From Pseudopithomyces maydicus (Eukaryota > Ascomycota > Dothideomycetes > Pleosporales > Didymosphaeriaceae), in contig JANTUC010000010.1 in assembly GCA_026873275.1 (NCBI GenBank), positions 682,001-746,000 of the forward strand: a stretch of 64,000 nt of DNA, read 5' to 3'. Position 1 is the stretch's first letter, and every line of letters begins with the position of its first letter. Positions 34,900 through 46,072 of the stretch are shown here, one piece after another. The notes beneath the pieces are model-generated. The model saw nothing but the letters and a program-made list of their open reading frames with translations. It did no database searches and was not told the origin of the DNA. The translations under genes and the position numbers were made by a program.

Positions 34900-37800
34900 G
34901 CCCGAGGCATCGGCATGAGTTCTGATCAGCATTACCTGCATCGTTATCCGCTTTTCTATTGATGATACCCCCGATACCCTAGCACACACATACACACGTG
35001 CTCTTTACATGTCGACGTCGAGGTACCTCAGACTGCACTCTATGGTTTAGACATCGTTTCGAAGCCGCCGACACCCATCATCATATGTCGCAATGGCCGC
35101 GGTTCTTGTCTCTGCTGGTCATCAGACGAACGCATACCATTTCTACCGACTCTGTCGACTTGCTTCTATTCAAGTTTACGTTCTGTCAATTTCCCTTTCC
35201 TATGGCGTATTCGGCGTCTTGATGTGCATAGTCTACCGGCCGGCGACTTCGGGCCTGGTGAGGCCCGGAGTACTACTGTTTTTCGTCTTTCGTTTTGCTT
35301 GATTTCTGTCTCTGTTGTCTATATCGATCCTGTGAGGGTGCCTACTCTGTGGGCAAAGACACTACGTCTCTCCCCATCATTTCATTTTCATCTTCCCCTT
35401 GAATCTATGATGGCCTGTAGCTTTGTATTCGCGATGCATGGATTTGACTAATCTGGGCATGTTCTACAGTTTTCCACTTTGCACATTTATATTCATGGAT
35501 GGTTTTACACAATCTCAATACACGGATGGGCTGGTGGATATGGCGAGATGGGACTCGATGGATTATATTTCGGATGGATGTCCTGGATGGTTTTTCTCAT
35601 TTATGGGGTTGTCTGCTCATGGTTTCTTTGCTCTGTTTTCGATCCATATTACCCTTAATACATCTTTATCGAATATGTCACAAAGATGATTTTTTTGGCT
35701 ACACAAGTGCTTGTGGATAACGAGTGCCTGGCGTCCTGCTTTGAACTCGGCCTTGGATGCCTGACCGGAGGGCTTCCGCCTGGTCCCGAAGCTTTGATAC
35801 CAGTACCTGCTCAGCCTCCTCGGTGTGGGTGGTACGTATATCCTCATTACGACATCGCCACCACAGCCTCGTTGGTGCGTTCGTATGTAGAAGGCATCTT
35901 ATTCCCGTCAATGTCTTGCTTGAGTCATTTGTAAGAGCCACCTTTTGGTGATTACGAAGCCTTCTTCGTCAATGCGTCAAGCGCTGCCTTGTTCGGTGAC
36001 TCGACCAAGACATCAGAAGCGAAAACAGCTAGATTTGGGGAAGGCTACCATTTGTTCTGAAAATTTGATCTTTGGCATGTGCAAAATTGAAAATAAAAAA
36101 GGCTTCGTATTAGGCAAATCTGCATTCCGTGGAGCAGTGTCTTACGCGTCCACCGAAGCAAGTTGATGCCGAAGACCCGCATGCATCCTTGTGTGCTTCC
36201 CCGCGCGCCTATGTGTCCAACGGCCAGTAAAGTCGTGCAGGAAGTCTAACCCATATGCCCTCTACCTCGTATTCAAGCGTGGAGATCTAACCCCAACCAA
36301 CCTGCTAGTGCGGGCGAACTACTGCCGTGACCTCTGGCGTCGATGGTGCGGCTCGCTTACGGGGTATCGTCCCCATGGTCCATTACAAGTCAGACTGCTT
36401 CCAGCCTCTCTGCCACCTCTTCCGCCACGGCGTTTTTCTGGCAATGGTGGTTCAGATCCTGCGGCCACAAGCAGATGCGGAATGACAGCTGCCGTGTTCG
36501 AGGTTCAGGTGTGGATTTGCCCTGTTGGGCAGAGAGGCTCATGGACGCAGGGATGCGTCGGATGACAGTATGTACGTCGATGGAAAGAGGTCATCTGCAC
36601 CCCACACGGAGCGTAGAACTTGCTCCCTGGCGGTGCACTCACCAGACCGCTAGCGTCGACGAGATGGCACCGGGACACTGGCAGCCCGGTCATCTTGTCG
36701 AGGACCAAGCTCAATGGCTAGCTGAGAGGTAGCTGTGGATCGGCGCCATGGGGTGGCAGTTTGTAGCAAAGAGGTCTCAGTGAACGTTGCACCAAGGGCC
36801 AGCCCAGCGAGCCATGTCGCGGCGCGGGCCAAGTTCGCTTTCGCCTCAACAGTTGGAGTAGTTTGTCATCGGAAGTGCATGCCGAACGTTGTACTTGGAG
36901 GGAGAAAGGAGGTCGTGAGCTCTGGCTCGGTGTGCTATCGTCCTGCCACGGCAGATCGATCGTCTGCAGCGCAGTGGGCGTAGCATGCATAGTGGAGGTG
37001 GTACGTCCAACCGGCGCGTCTCAGGCACGAACATGACAGGGTATTGACATCTGCGGGACGTCTGCAGCGTAACATACACAGAGTTCGGTGCAGTTCATCG
37101 TCTAGCGCAACCGAACTCAATCTTAATAGAACTTCGTTATCATGCTGCGTACGAGTATGCAGCAGTTCACCACATGCGTCTGTGCGATATTCCATCTGCA
37201 TTCACCTTGTTTCGTGTAGACAGCCAAACTCCTTCATCGGTCTACATTGTACTACCTCACTGCACTGTTTCTATCGACAAGCTGTAATCCAAGCAGATTC
37301 TCCATGTGAAATCAGCTGCCCCACTCGCACAACCTGAGTACACCCAAAGTCTGAAGCAAACGTCCATCGGTCACCAACGTCACCGCACACAGCATTGTTA
37401 GAGCTATGTCTGCTGAGTACAGTATTTCGAGGCCCCTGCGCGCAACGGCGAAGGGCGCCGCGAAGCCGAGTGACGATGATAAGTGAGTTCGGTTGCGCGA
37501 AGTGTGGTGCGCGGACGGGAAGTGGTGTGACGTTGCACCCAACGCCGATCGGTGGTATCGCTGATCGATCCCAGATCTGGTCGAGTGGGGATGATATATG
37601 TCTTAGAGGTAGAAAATAGAGCGCTCGCGCGAGATAAAGGATGCGGATATGGTTATCCGCTGGACATGGTACAGAAGGGGGGACGTTGGGTGGATATTTC
37701 AGGTTGGATAAAGGTTTATTGGTACCTCTATGTCGTAGCTGTGGTGACTGGGCGTCGCAACAAATCATCTGCGGTGCTTGCTGCTGTGGCGGCAGGGCGC

Positions 37801-38112
37801 TTCTACCTCGACGGCTGTCATCCCAATATTCCGATGTACTCTTTCTGGCTCATCTTCCGTCACTATCCCCAGCGACCGGTTTCATTGACACCAATCTTGT
37901 GTTTTGTCCTTGATATGTCTGAGGATGAGACATGAAGCCACTGCAAGGCGGGATGTAATGTAACCTGTCAAAGCTGTCGTCTTTCCTCGGAGCATTGCCG
38001 CGGGAGCAATGCGGCGGTTGCAAAGGATCCTGACCAGTAGCAGGGATGGCTCGGCTATTCGGAAACTACCGAGGAGCCGCAAGACCCTTCATTCCTTGAT
38101 GAGAGGGTCTAT
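34900..38112. other. Intergenic region, 3' of the bHLH gene and 3' of COX19
   Basis: About 3.2 kb between two convergent genes. 34.9-35.7 kb is T-rich on the plus strand and is probably 3' untranslated sequence of the bHLH gene. A helical-looking minus-strand frame at 35.7-35.94 kb and a GTGAGT after an open frame near 36.65 kb drew attention, but I could not build a spliced gene. I call nothing. Confidence 0.45.
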
Positions 38113-39082
38113 CTAGGAGGAAGGCTTATCGTTGGTAAGAGGGTTGGGTTGCTGTTGCGATGAGGTTGCAGTCACAGTTTTGACGGCTGGTGGTGGACCA
38201 TCCGCGTCATCGCCGAAACCAAGATTTCTGAACGAGTCGGGGGCCATGAGATTCCTGTCATAAAGGGTGCGGTCAGCAGTGCTCAGCAAGTTACAGCTAT
38301 TTTGGGGGTTCATAGTCCACTCGGATGCTGCCGAGGCAGTGCAACAGAAGGAAGCGGGGACAGAGGTTTTATCGGAGGCGCTGAGAATGTGGAGAGGGTG
38401 GACATAAGAAACGCCATGGACCGGAATCAGGACAAACGAGGCATGACGGTTGCTCCTCTGACAGTTTTCGGTTGGGAACAGTGTTTCAGGTGGGACCTAG
38501 AACAGCGGAATGAAGAGCGCGGCACACCTCCCTTGCTTTGAAAAGGCTTCCCACCCGTTGTCTGTTCCAGGATTTCCGAGCGCCCGGTCAGAGTCACTTT
38601 GACAGGTCGGTTGTACAAGATCCACCGCCCTTGCTTGAGATCCAAAAGATCCTCATGACGGTCCATTCAATGAAAAGGGTGCATTGGTACGTACCGGTCC
38701 ATGCGACAGGAAAGGTATGCCTTTGATAGATTACGGCACTCGGGGTCGTTCGTGCCACGGTGAGATTTGATACAGCTCAGATATCTCTGCATGATGTGCT
38801 TGCATTCTCCTGGAATGCCCGTCAGTCACAATTCAAGAGCAGCGCGGGATGGGTTGCCAGAGCGTGGAGTGAGGAGGTACGGACCGTCGTGGTCGAGAGG
38901 GAATGAACCGCGTTCAGGTCTGTACATGACGATCGATTAGCGACTTCCTATTACAGCACACATATCCATTGTATTGGTGTGGTAGGTCAGGTTGGGGCAG
39001 ATGGGCGCAGCAACTGGGTTGCAACGTACGGTGTTGGTTTGCCAACCTTCTGTCCACCGCCAGGGCCCCCAAATGTACTCAT
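38113..39082 (-). CDS. COX19: COX19, cytochrome oxidase assembly factor (twin CX9C)
   Basis: Small copper-related assembly protein of the mitochondrial intermembrane space and cytosol, imported through the Mia40 pathway. Four exons (39030-39082, 38885-38919, 38695-38809, 38113-38254) sum to 115 codons. The start MSTFGGPGGGQKVGKPTP is followed by PERGSFPLDHDGECKH. Twin CX9C motifs are CKHIMQRYLSC and CRNLSKAYLSC, and the family end is RMDRNLMAPDSFRNLGFG. A Pro/Gln/Ser-rich tail of ~35 residues follows. Exon 2 is 35 nt with a GTCCGT donor, which is weak; the alternative GTACCT four bases on would break the conserved DHDGEC. Intron 3 is 440 nt. No open frame here is long, so gene finders relying on ORF length would miss it. 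Confidence 0.92.
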
Positions 39083-39459
39083 AGCGTAGGAACTCGATGA
39101 CGAAAGACACTGGCGGGTGTGCTGTGTAGCCGGGGCTGTGGTGTGGCGTCAATGGCTTCTATTGTAGTTTTCCGTGTTTTCGCGGTGGAGTGAGATTGAA
39201 ATAAGGATGGCGCGGACTTTGGGCCCGTGCGAGGCGCTTTCACCCGCGCTCCTTCCCTGGGATTGCCGCTTCTGGATGACGTGGACCTGCCCCACCCTGC
39301 AATACCCAATGCGAGCAACCAACTGGAGTCAACACCACCCCTCGCCAGTGACATGGCCACTTGCTGCGACATGCACAGCTTCTAGCTACCAGATGAGATC
39401 ACTGAAACCTCCCGCCTTCTCTTCCCCATCATCTTTGTATCTCATCAAATTCGTCTACC
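39083..39459. other. Divergent promoter, COX19 and SRPBCC gene
   Basis: A 377-bp spacer between divergent genes. Pyrimidine-rich sequence lies just before the ATG at 39460. I see nothing else. Confidence 0.6.
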
Positions 39460-40095
39460 ATGGCATCACAGTCGACTTGGCCGCCCTCTGCCGGTCTCAG
39501 CACGCCGACAGTGCCCCGGACTGATGCTATCCTGAGCATGGCCGCCTCCATCAATATCTCGGCCCCTGCTGAACAAGTCTTTCGCGTTGTTCTAGACACG
39601 TCGACTTACCCGTCTTGGTGCACTTTCGTCCCACGAGTAGCAATCAATTCCCAGCCGCCAGAAGTAGAAACCTCCTCGCAGCTACTCCACCTTGGAACTA
39701 GATTTACCTTCTATGCCGTTATGGATCCCTCTAAGCCTCATAAAGAAGCCCCTACAAATCTTGTCGTGACAGATGTTTCGACGCCAGAAAAGCAGAGTAA
39801 CTACATATCCAGGGATACGCTGGAAAGCGATGGTTCATTCACGCCCAATCTCAACATTGTGTACAGGGTATCTTGGGGCGGCGATGGAAGACTCTTTTCC
39901 ATGGTTCTCAAGTCGGAGAGATTCCACGAGATCATCATAACTAAAGAGAATGAGTGCGAAGTGAGAACCTGGGAGGTCATGGGTGGATTGCTTGCGAGGA
40001 CTGTGAGCTGGCTGTACAAGGACACTTTGAAACAGAGATTTAAAGACTGGAACGCAGACTTGAAGAAGTTTTGCGAGAATGGGGCCACAAGCTAG
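39460..40095 (+). CDS. SRPBCC (START-like) domain protein
   Basis: A single-exon protein of 211 residues. After ~25 disordered residues, ASINISAPAEQVFRVVLDTS and YPSWCTFVP match the opening strand and helix of SRPBCC/polyketide-cyclase-like ligand-binding folds. The central LGTRFTFYAVM and the C-terminal helix VSWLYKDTLKQRFKDWNADL also fit. Such proteins bind hydrophobic ligands in a deep cavity; many fungal ones are annotated only by fold. There is no signal peptide or membrane span. It sits 363 bp from the ATG of COX19 and upstream of a PLP enzyme on the same strand, with no clear functional link. Confidence 0.75.
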   Translation: MASQSTWPPSAGLSTPTVPRTDAILSMAASINISAPAEQVFRVVLDTSTYPSWCTFVPRVAINSQPPEVETSSQLLHLGTRFTFYAVMDPSKPHKEAPTNLVVTDVSTPEKQSNYISRDTLESDGSFTPNLNIVYRVSWGGDGRLFSMVLKSERFHEIIITKENECEVRTWEVMGGLLARTVSWLYKDTLKQRFKDWNADLKKFCENGATS

Positions 40096-40384
40096 GAGAC
40101 CATGAAGCAATGATGAGTGCAAAGACAAGATCAAACTCCGCGCGAAGATTAAAAATTCATGAAATTTGTTGATGTAGTATCTGTGGCGTACCGCTCATCT
40201 CCAAGTTTTTATCTTTTTCTTTGGAAGAAAGCCCCTTTCGGCAGTTTGAGCAAACATGCTGATGGTGATGATCAGGTTTCCCTGCTCACTGTCGCTTATT
40301 AATCTTACGTCACTGTCCACTGCTTTCCTCCTCCATAATCCTCCATCAGACTCTTCCAATACAAGCAAACTACAGCGGTAGATA

Positions 40385-41589
40385 ATGGCCAACATGCAAG
40401 ACGTTGTCGTTCCTGATGTCTTCAATCAATATCCGAGGGCGAATTTGATATGGAACACAGCTACACCCATTGAGCATCTTACGCGCTTGACCGCCGCTGT
40501 TAGCAGTTCTTCGACGTTGTATATCAAGCGCGAAGATTGCAATTCTGGAATCTCGTTTGGTGGTAACAAACTTCGCAAGCTTGAGTACGTTATAGGCGAT
40601 GCCTTGGCCAAGGGTGTGGACACATTGGTCACCACCGGTGGTGTACAATCGAACCACATGCGCCAGACAGCGGCTGCGGCCAACAGACATGGTATGACTA
40701 CTCCTGTTAAATAGGTTCTTCTTTGATCCTGGGGCCTTTAAGTTCTCTTACTTGGACGAGCTGACCATTCTTATTCAGGGTTGAATACAGTACTTGCACC
40801 ACGGGATGCTGTTCCAAACCCCACCCAAGAGTATAAGGGCCTAGGAAACGTACAACTCGATCATATTCTAGGCGCCAAAATACTGCCAGTGGGTACTACG
40901 AAAGACGAAGCCGAAGAATATGTGAGTAAGCAAGGTGGTAAGCCCTACTGGATACCATCTGGTGCAAGTGCGCATCCACTCGGTGGGCTAGGATTTGCTC
41001 GATGTACGTCATTCTTGCTTAAAAGACAGGTTGGACAAGATTTATCAAGGACTGGCTGATCGTTCACATAGGGGCCTTCGAGCTTATCGGACAAGAGAGG
41101 GCAATGGCTTCCAGATTTGACACCATTGTTGTAACTTGTGCATCAGGCTCAACAATAGGTGGTATGGTTGCTGGATTTAAACTCGCAGAGAAACTGGGGT
41201 ATGAGACGAACAAAACTGGCAAGAGACGGATTATTGGTATACAGGCTACGACACAAGCAACAGAAGAAATTACAAAGTTGGTACTCGAATACGCAGTGAA
41301 TACTGGTAGTCTTCTGGGCCTTTCTTCTGGTGACATCACCAGTGAAGATTTCGAGATAGACTCAAGGTTCAACGCTGGTCAATATGGAAAGCTTGATGTA
41401 AAGACAAGCGACGCGATAAAGGAGCTGGCAAGATTAGAGGGCATTTTAACGGACCCTGTCTACACTGGAAAGGCCCTAGCAGCGATGTTGCACAGGTTGA
41501 GGGCAGGTGAACTTTCACAAAGCCAGCATATTTTATTTGTTCATACCGGAGGACAGACAGCAATAAGTGCTTACCCAGAGCTCAAATAA
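40385..41589 (+). CDS. PLP enzyme, D-cysteine desulfhydrase type (ACC deaminase family)
   Basis: Fold-type II PLP enzyme of 349 residues from exons 40385-40691, 40779-41003 and 41072-41589. The cofactor lysine is K62 in SFGGNKLRKLEY. TTGGVQSNHMRQTAAAA and ASGSTIGGMVAG are family blocks. In bacterial ACC deaminase (Pseudomonas UW4) substrate choice depends on Glu295 and Leu322; changing these to Ser/Thr favours D-cysteine desulfhydrase. Here the matching positions are T309 (in DPVYTGKAL) and T336 (in LFVHTGGQ), with the same 27-residue spacing. I therefore infer release of H2S, pyruvate and ammonia from D-cysteine, not cleavage of the ethylene precursor. Automated annotation will probably name it ACC deaminase. 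Cytosolic by sequence. Confidence 0.87.
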
Positions 41590-42138
41590 ATATAATTGAA
41601 TCAGCCTTGCGCTCAGCCGGCATATTTACAATTACTATCATATATTAATTACATCTGTCAATGTGTATTCCAGACTCATAGTCTCACGATTTTCCGTGAC
41701 GGTTTAAAAACAATCCCCGCGTACCCTTTCGGGTGATTGGTTTAGGTGCTAGGCAGTAGTGTGGTTTGACAGAGAAGTTGTTGAGATGGACCCATGACAC
41801 ACACACAAACTCAGGCACGTTAATCCTAGCTCTACCCATTCTTAATTTCTCATCCAATTCATTTTTCAAATATACTGGCGATGCATTAACAAACAGAATG
41901 TTGAAGAATACAGGGAGCAACGCCAGAGTACATGAATGGATAGTGTGACTGTGACCCTACAAACTGGCCCGCTATTCAGGTCAACCATCGCTTAGATGAC
42001 CTGTCAAAATGCATCCATTAGTCTCAGTGATCACGTTCAAAATTGAGCTCGCATCCTAATTTCTTTTACTTAATTAAATACATTCCACCATTTTTGTGCC
42101 AATTTCAATCAACGAAACTCCATCTTTTGCACATCACT
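41590..42138. other. Intergenic region
   Basis: AT-rich 3' flank of the PLP enzyme gene and promoter of the small secreted protein gene. I see nothing coding. Confidence 0.55.
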
Positions 42139-42624
42139 ATGAAGATCTCCCTCATTTTTATTTCCCCAGTGGCTCTTGCTGCTGCATCATTCCACCGGCC
42201 CCGACATTCCTCCATCGATATCGAGCCTCTCAGTCCTAACACTGAATCCAATGGCATTCTCGAACGACTTGCCATGGCCGCCAACAGACCCGCGTCAGAA
42301 ATCAAGAAGGCTATACTCGAGATACGCCAAGCAGACGAGATAGCTGACACAGCCGCATTGGAGAGATTCCAACAAAGCCACCTGGGGACGGCGAGCGCAC
42401 AGGAAATTTTCGTGGCGGATGTGGGTGCGGCACTGGGTGTATCGTTGGGTGGAGAGAAGAACAAACACCGAGCCACGCAGCAGGATGCCCCGGAGTTATG
42501 CGTCAAATGGTGTGTTAATATCAGGGAGCAGAGCTGTGAGAGATTGAGGGGGACGCATTTGAGTGGAAAGAGATGCAACAAGGAGCGGATTCAAAGTGGT
42601 TGTGCGGATAAATGCAAAAAGTAG
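42139..42624 (+). CDS. Small secreted cysteine-rich protein
   Basis: A 161-residue protein from the ATG at 42139; the open frame reaches further upstream only through non-ATG codons. An N-terminal signal peptide is evident (MKISLIFISPVALAAAS). The middle is helical and charged with no cysteine. All six cysteines lie in the last 41 residues at 121, 125, 133, 146, 155 and 159 (C-x3-C-x7-C-x12-C-x8-C-x3-C), enough for three disulfides. Size, secretion and clustered cysteines fit the loose definition of a fungal effector candidate or apoplastic peptide, but I recognise no family, so function is unknown. Confidence 0.75.
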   Translation: MKISLIFISPVALAAASFHRPRHSSIDIEPLSPNTESNGILERLAMAANRPASEIKKAILEIRQADEIADTAALERFQQSHLGTASAQEIFVADVGAALGVSLGGEKNKHRATQQDAPELCVKWCVNIREQSCERLRGTHLSGKRCNKERIQSGCADKCKK

Positions 42625-43402
42625 AGGTCCACGGTAAGGTGATAGAGGTCTGTGACGGCAGGCCCGGGCACGTTTGCCTTTGTCAAAAGTCGTCCAGGTG
42701 AAGCGTCAAAAACACTGCGGCACCGCGACACTGCTGCACACACACACATGCTATATTTATTAATACAACTTTCTGGGAGCCTGTTTCTCCATACTATATC
42801 TATTAATTCATTCGAATGATATCCATCCTTCGAGAGACGTAGGTGGCCCAGTTGACAACAACTGACGCTTCTCGAACTCTACAAAAATGGAGGAAGCAAA
42901 CAGCGCGAGTTCGAACTGGCTAGGGGTGAGTCCGATCTTCGAAGGATGTTGGACGAAGCGGTGAACTCCAGCTAATTGGTGTTCTGCATTCCTTTTGCAA
43001 TTTTATTCCTTCTAGTGCTGTATTCTTTTTGCCATGTCTATTACAACAAGGTGACGCAGCATTTTTGTTGATTATACAGTATATAGGACGACGACCTCCA
43101 GGGAAAACACAGTCGCGCCGCGCCTTCCACTTCTATTAGACCAAATATTCGGCTAGCGCCACTGAGCGATACTTGCCGGGTGGATAGCCTGAACCTGCAC
43201 TTATGCTGCTTTGTGGGCCAATTCTTCCTTCTTACTTCTCAACTTGCACCTGCATCAGCACCACATGGTTATGGAAGGCATGATAATGGGGCCCCGTCAA
43301 CAAAGACACTGTTACGCCCAGCTCTTCTTCTAACCACTCGGACGTCCCCATCTTGTCGTATTTCAGCTCGATATCGCTAGTGCCCCGGAGGCTTTCTTCA
43401 AA
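42625..43402. other. Intergenic region
   Basis: Spacer between two secreted-protein genes on the same strand, containing a short CA repeat near 42740. I see no gene. Confidence 0.55.
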
Positions 43403-45775
43403 ATGCATTCCTCCATATTCATCTTTACTTTGATTACAGTACTCGCCACCGCAGAGCCTAGCAACCACAGGGATTTCCGCAACGTCTTCCGGACAGGAAA
43501 GCATTTTTCGTACCCACAAGGCTTTCCACCGGCCAAGTTTACTGCTCAAGGGAGGGCTCTAAGCCATCAAATATCACCTGATATCACAGACTTTGGTTTG
43601 ATTTGCACACAGCCCGTCATCACCGTCACAGCTACCGTCACCACGTATTGTGATCCAGAGACATACAGTACTCCTGCTCGTGGTAAATATACATGCCGAA
43701 TAACCATCAGGCTCAAGTCACTTACTAACATGCCCTCAGTTATCAACTCCACCTATTCGGGCTCTCATTTCCACTCCGAGACGGTTTTCGAGCAATCGCC
43801 GAGCGTGACTGCTGATCCTGAAAGGACTTCGGCTAGCCTTACGGCTATACACCGCATACCTGTTGCAACACACATCTTGTCCACTGTTGTTTTCAAGAAC
43901 TCTACATTGTTCTCGACAAAAAGTGTTGTTGTGACGATTACAAGCACAACCGTTGTTGTTGATACTTTGACGAAGACAAGAGTCAATGCCCATACCACAG
44001 TTCCCCCTCCCGACTCAAAGACGGAAGATTATACAAATGGTGGATTTGTGTGGAGCGAGAATGTTGTTCCAATTCATTCGAGTATTCCAGCTCTAGCCAG
44101 TATCGCGAGCAGTAGCCGTAGCTCGCAAGGTTCTTCAACCTCATACAGGTCTTCTAAGACGGAAGCACTCGATGTTCATCCTAGTGCCACATATAATCCC
44201 ATTGATGAGCTGTTTAAGCTGATTTCTCACGATGTCTGTCGCAAGTTTGTCTATCGGTCTGTACCACATGCTAACACCATGCAGACACCAGTCGACGACA
44301 CGTCAGAGGATGACGAAGACCCTGCTGAGCCTTCTGGATCGGACAATGAAGATGATACTGAAAAGGAGAATGACCAAGCCGATAGCTCCACCGAGGACTC
44401 TGATGACGACCCAACATTGATGCATGCATCAATGTCAGAAACGTCCTCGCGACATCAATTGTCAACAAAAAGTATACAAGAGCAGCATACCTTGTCTTCT
44501 ACCAAAACTAAAGCTTCCTCGAAACTTGAAACATTGGGCGAAAGTTTGTCTACCAAGAAAACTCTGGTCCAGTCACACCATCCCACGGCGACAAATCCAA
44601 CTGCTATAGTCCATTCCATCACCACTACAGGCTCACCAGATCATGTACTCCACTCAAATTCGTCAAAGACCTTTCCTCTGGATGCCTTGGTTGACATGAT
44701 GACAAAATCTCGGATGCATGACGGTAGTTCCACTTCTTCAAGCGGCGTGTCGGTCATCGCTACAGAAAACGTACACGAAGCACCCACACCCTTGGTGGAT
44801 ATTGTCACAACAATCGGCGATACAATTCTCGTCGAACATTTGATTCCTACCGATATGATAAGTCAAGCAGCGCCGATTTCTGAGCAAAGTTCAGAGTCAT
44901 CCGGCCTTGCAAAGGCTGCATCAGGCACCCACAAACACAGTGTTTCAGCTTCCAACTCGTCGCCTACAGATAATGACCGGATACCACCAACATCTTCGGT
45001 CCATGTCAAGGGTACGGAGAAGCCATCTTCGTCTGCATGGAGCAAGTCTAAGGCGATAGCCGAGGGGTCAACTTTGGATAGCGATGTGGCCAGTCCGACG
45101 ACATGGAAGAAACCAGAGACCACCATGACACTGCCGAGTCCGTCACCGTCAACGACATGGTTGACCAAAGAAAAATGGCCATCGTCGGTGGAATCAAAGG
45201 CGGCCTCGTTTTCACCTGCCGTTACAAGTTCATCTACATCGTCAGGCCTTCACACGATAACGCGAGTATTCTACGGACCTGATGGGTCGTCGGCTACTAT
45301 GTTGATGCTCAATTGGCCAGAAGTAATGCCGGCATCATCTTCATCTGTGCAGAAGAAGGAAGGCTCACACAAGCACTCGTCGTCCTCTACAGCCTCCACT
45401 CAGTCGCACTCAGCTTTTACAAAGACTGCTACTTCCAGTTCAACAACAGTGCCCTCGTCGCATACAACTTCAGGGCCTCGGATCGATATCTCTACGACGG
45501 TGCACTCCCTGATGTCTATTACGGCATCAACGACGACAAACGAGGTTCCAACAAGCATGACTGAAAGGGAGAGCCATGGAATCCTAAGACACGGTGTTGA
45601 ATCGGCGGAGGCATTGCCTTCGTACATGTGGTTTTTGAGCCACAGAGTGCGCAAACCCGTTTGCAGGTACAAATGCCAGGAGTGGGAGACTTGCTGGAAA
45701 AGCTGCTCTTATCACAAGATTGGCGAGGAGCCGACAGAGGATGACGGTGGCGAAGACTTTCCAATGACCAGGTAA
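43403..45775 (+). CDS. Secreted Ser/Thr-rich (mucin-like) protein with Cys tail
   Basis: The open frame is 790 codons. The first ~18 residues (MHSSIFIFTLITVLATAEP) form a signal peptide. Most of the rest is Ser/Thr-rich and should be heavily O-glycosylated; an acidic block lies around residues 297-335. The C-terminus is different: CRYKCQEWETCWKSC has four Cys in 15 residues, followed by an acidic end. A 57-nt intron is likely at 43683-43739: donor GTAAAT, a branch-like CTTACTAAC and acceptor CTCAG. It is a multiple of three without a stop, so the unspliced frame stays open; splicing gives 771 residues. There is no GPI-type hydrophobic C-terminus. A cell-surface or secreted role is inferred; the family is not recognised. 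Confidence 0.7.
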   Translation: MHSSIFIFTLITVLATAEPSNHRDFRNVFRTGKHFSYPQGFPPAKFTAQGRALSHQISPDITDFGLICTQPVITVTATVTTYCDPETYSTPARGKYTCRITIRLKSLTNMPSVINSTYSGSHFHSETVFEQSPSVTADPERTSASLTAIHRIPVATHILSTVVFKNSTLFSTKSVVVTITSTTVVVDTLTKTRVNAHTTVPPPDSKTEDYTNGGFVWSENVVPIHSSIPALASIASSSRSSQGSSTSYRSSKTEALDVHPSATYNPIDELFKLISHDVCRKFVYRSVPHANTMQTPVDDTSEDDEDPAEPSGSDNEDDTEKENDQADSSTEDSDDDPTLMHASMSETSSRHQLSTKSIQEQHTLSSTKTKASSKLETLGESLSTKKTLVQSHHPTATNPTAIVHSITTTGSPDHVLHSNSSKTFPLDALVDMMTKSRMHDGSSTSSSGVSVIATENVHEAPTPLVDIVTTIGDTILVEHLIPTDMISQAAPISEQSSESSGLAKAASGTHKHSVSASNSSPTDNDRIPPTSSVHVKGTEKPSSSAWSKSKAIAEGSTLDSDVASPTTWKKPETTMTLPSPSPSTTWLTKEKWPSSVESKAASFSPAVTSSSTSSGLHTITRVFYGPDGSSATMLMLNWPEVMPASSSSVQKKEGSHKHSSSSTASTQSHSAFTKTATSSSTTVPSSHTTSGPRIDISTTVHSLMSITASTTTNEVPTSMTERESHGILRHGVESAEALPSYMWFLSHRVRKPVCRYKCQEWETCWKSCSYHKIGEEPTEDDGGEDFPMTR

Positions 45776-46072
45776 AGTGCAGGGAGGATGGGTTTGTAGA
45801 CTGACTCGAGGCATGGTAGTGCCACTCTGTATCTAATTACAAATTAATAGCGATGGATATTGTAAACTCGAGGTGTCCAAATTGGAAGTTCGAATAAGGA
45901 ATGAGATGGGTGAAGTGCACGTGAAGCACCCTTGCAGCTTGGCATAGGCGCCCAAGCTCAAGCTCCCCACATGCGGGTGATCTGGTGCTGTACTTATTTA
46001 CCCTGGGTACAAACAAGTTGCCATCAACCCCAATTCCTTATCCGCAGCTGCCGAGTGAAGTTTTCCTTTGCC

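Noticed and set aside
35699..36990. Possible multi-exon minus-strand gene with a helical segment and a GTGAGT donor
   Set aside because: I could not join the pieces in phase, and no segment matches a family. The evidence is too weak to call a gene.
40385..41589. The name ACC deaminase
   Set aside because: The two residues that define substrate choice are Thr in place of Glu and Leu, so the desulfhydrase reading is preferred.
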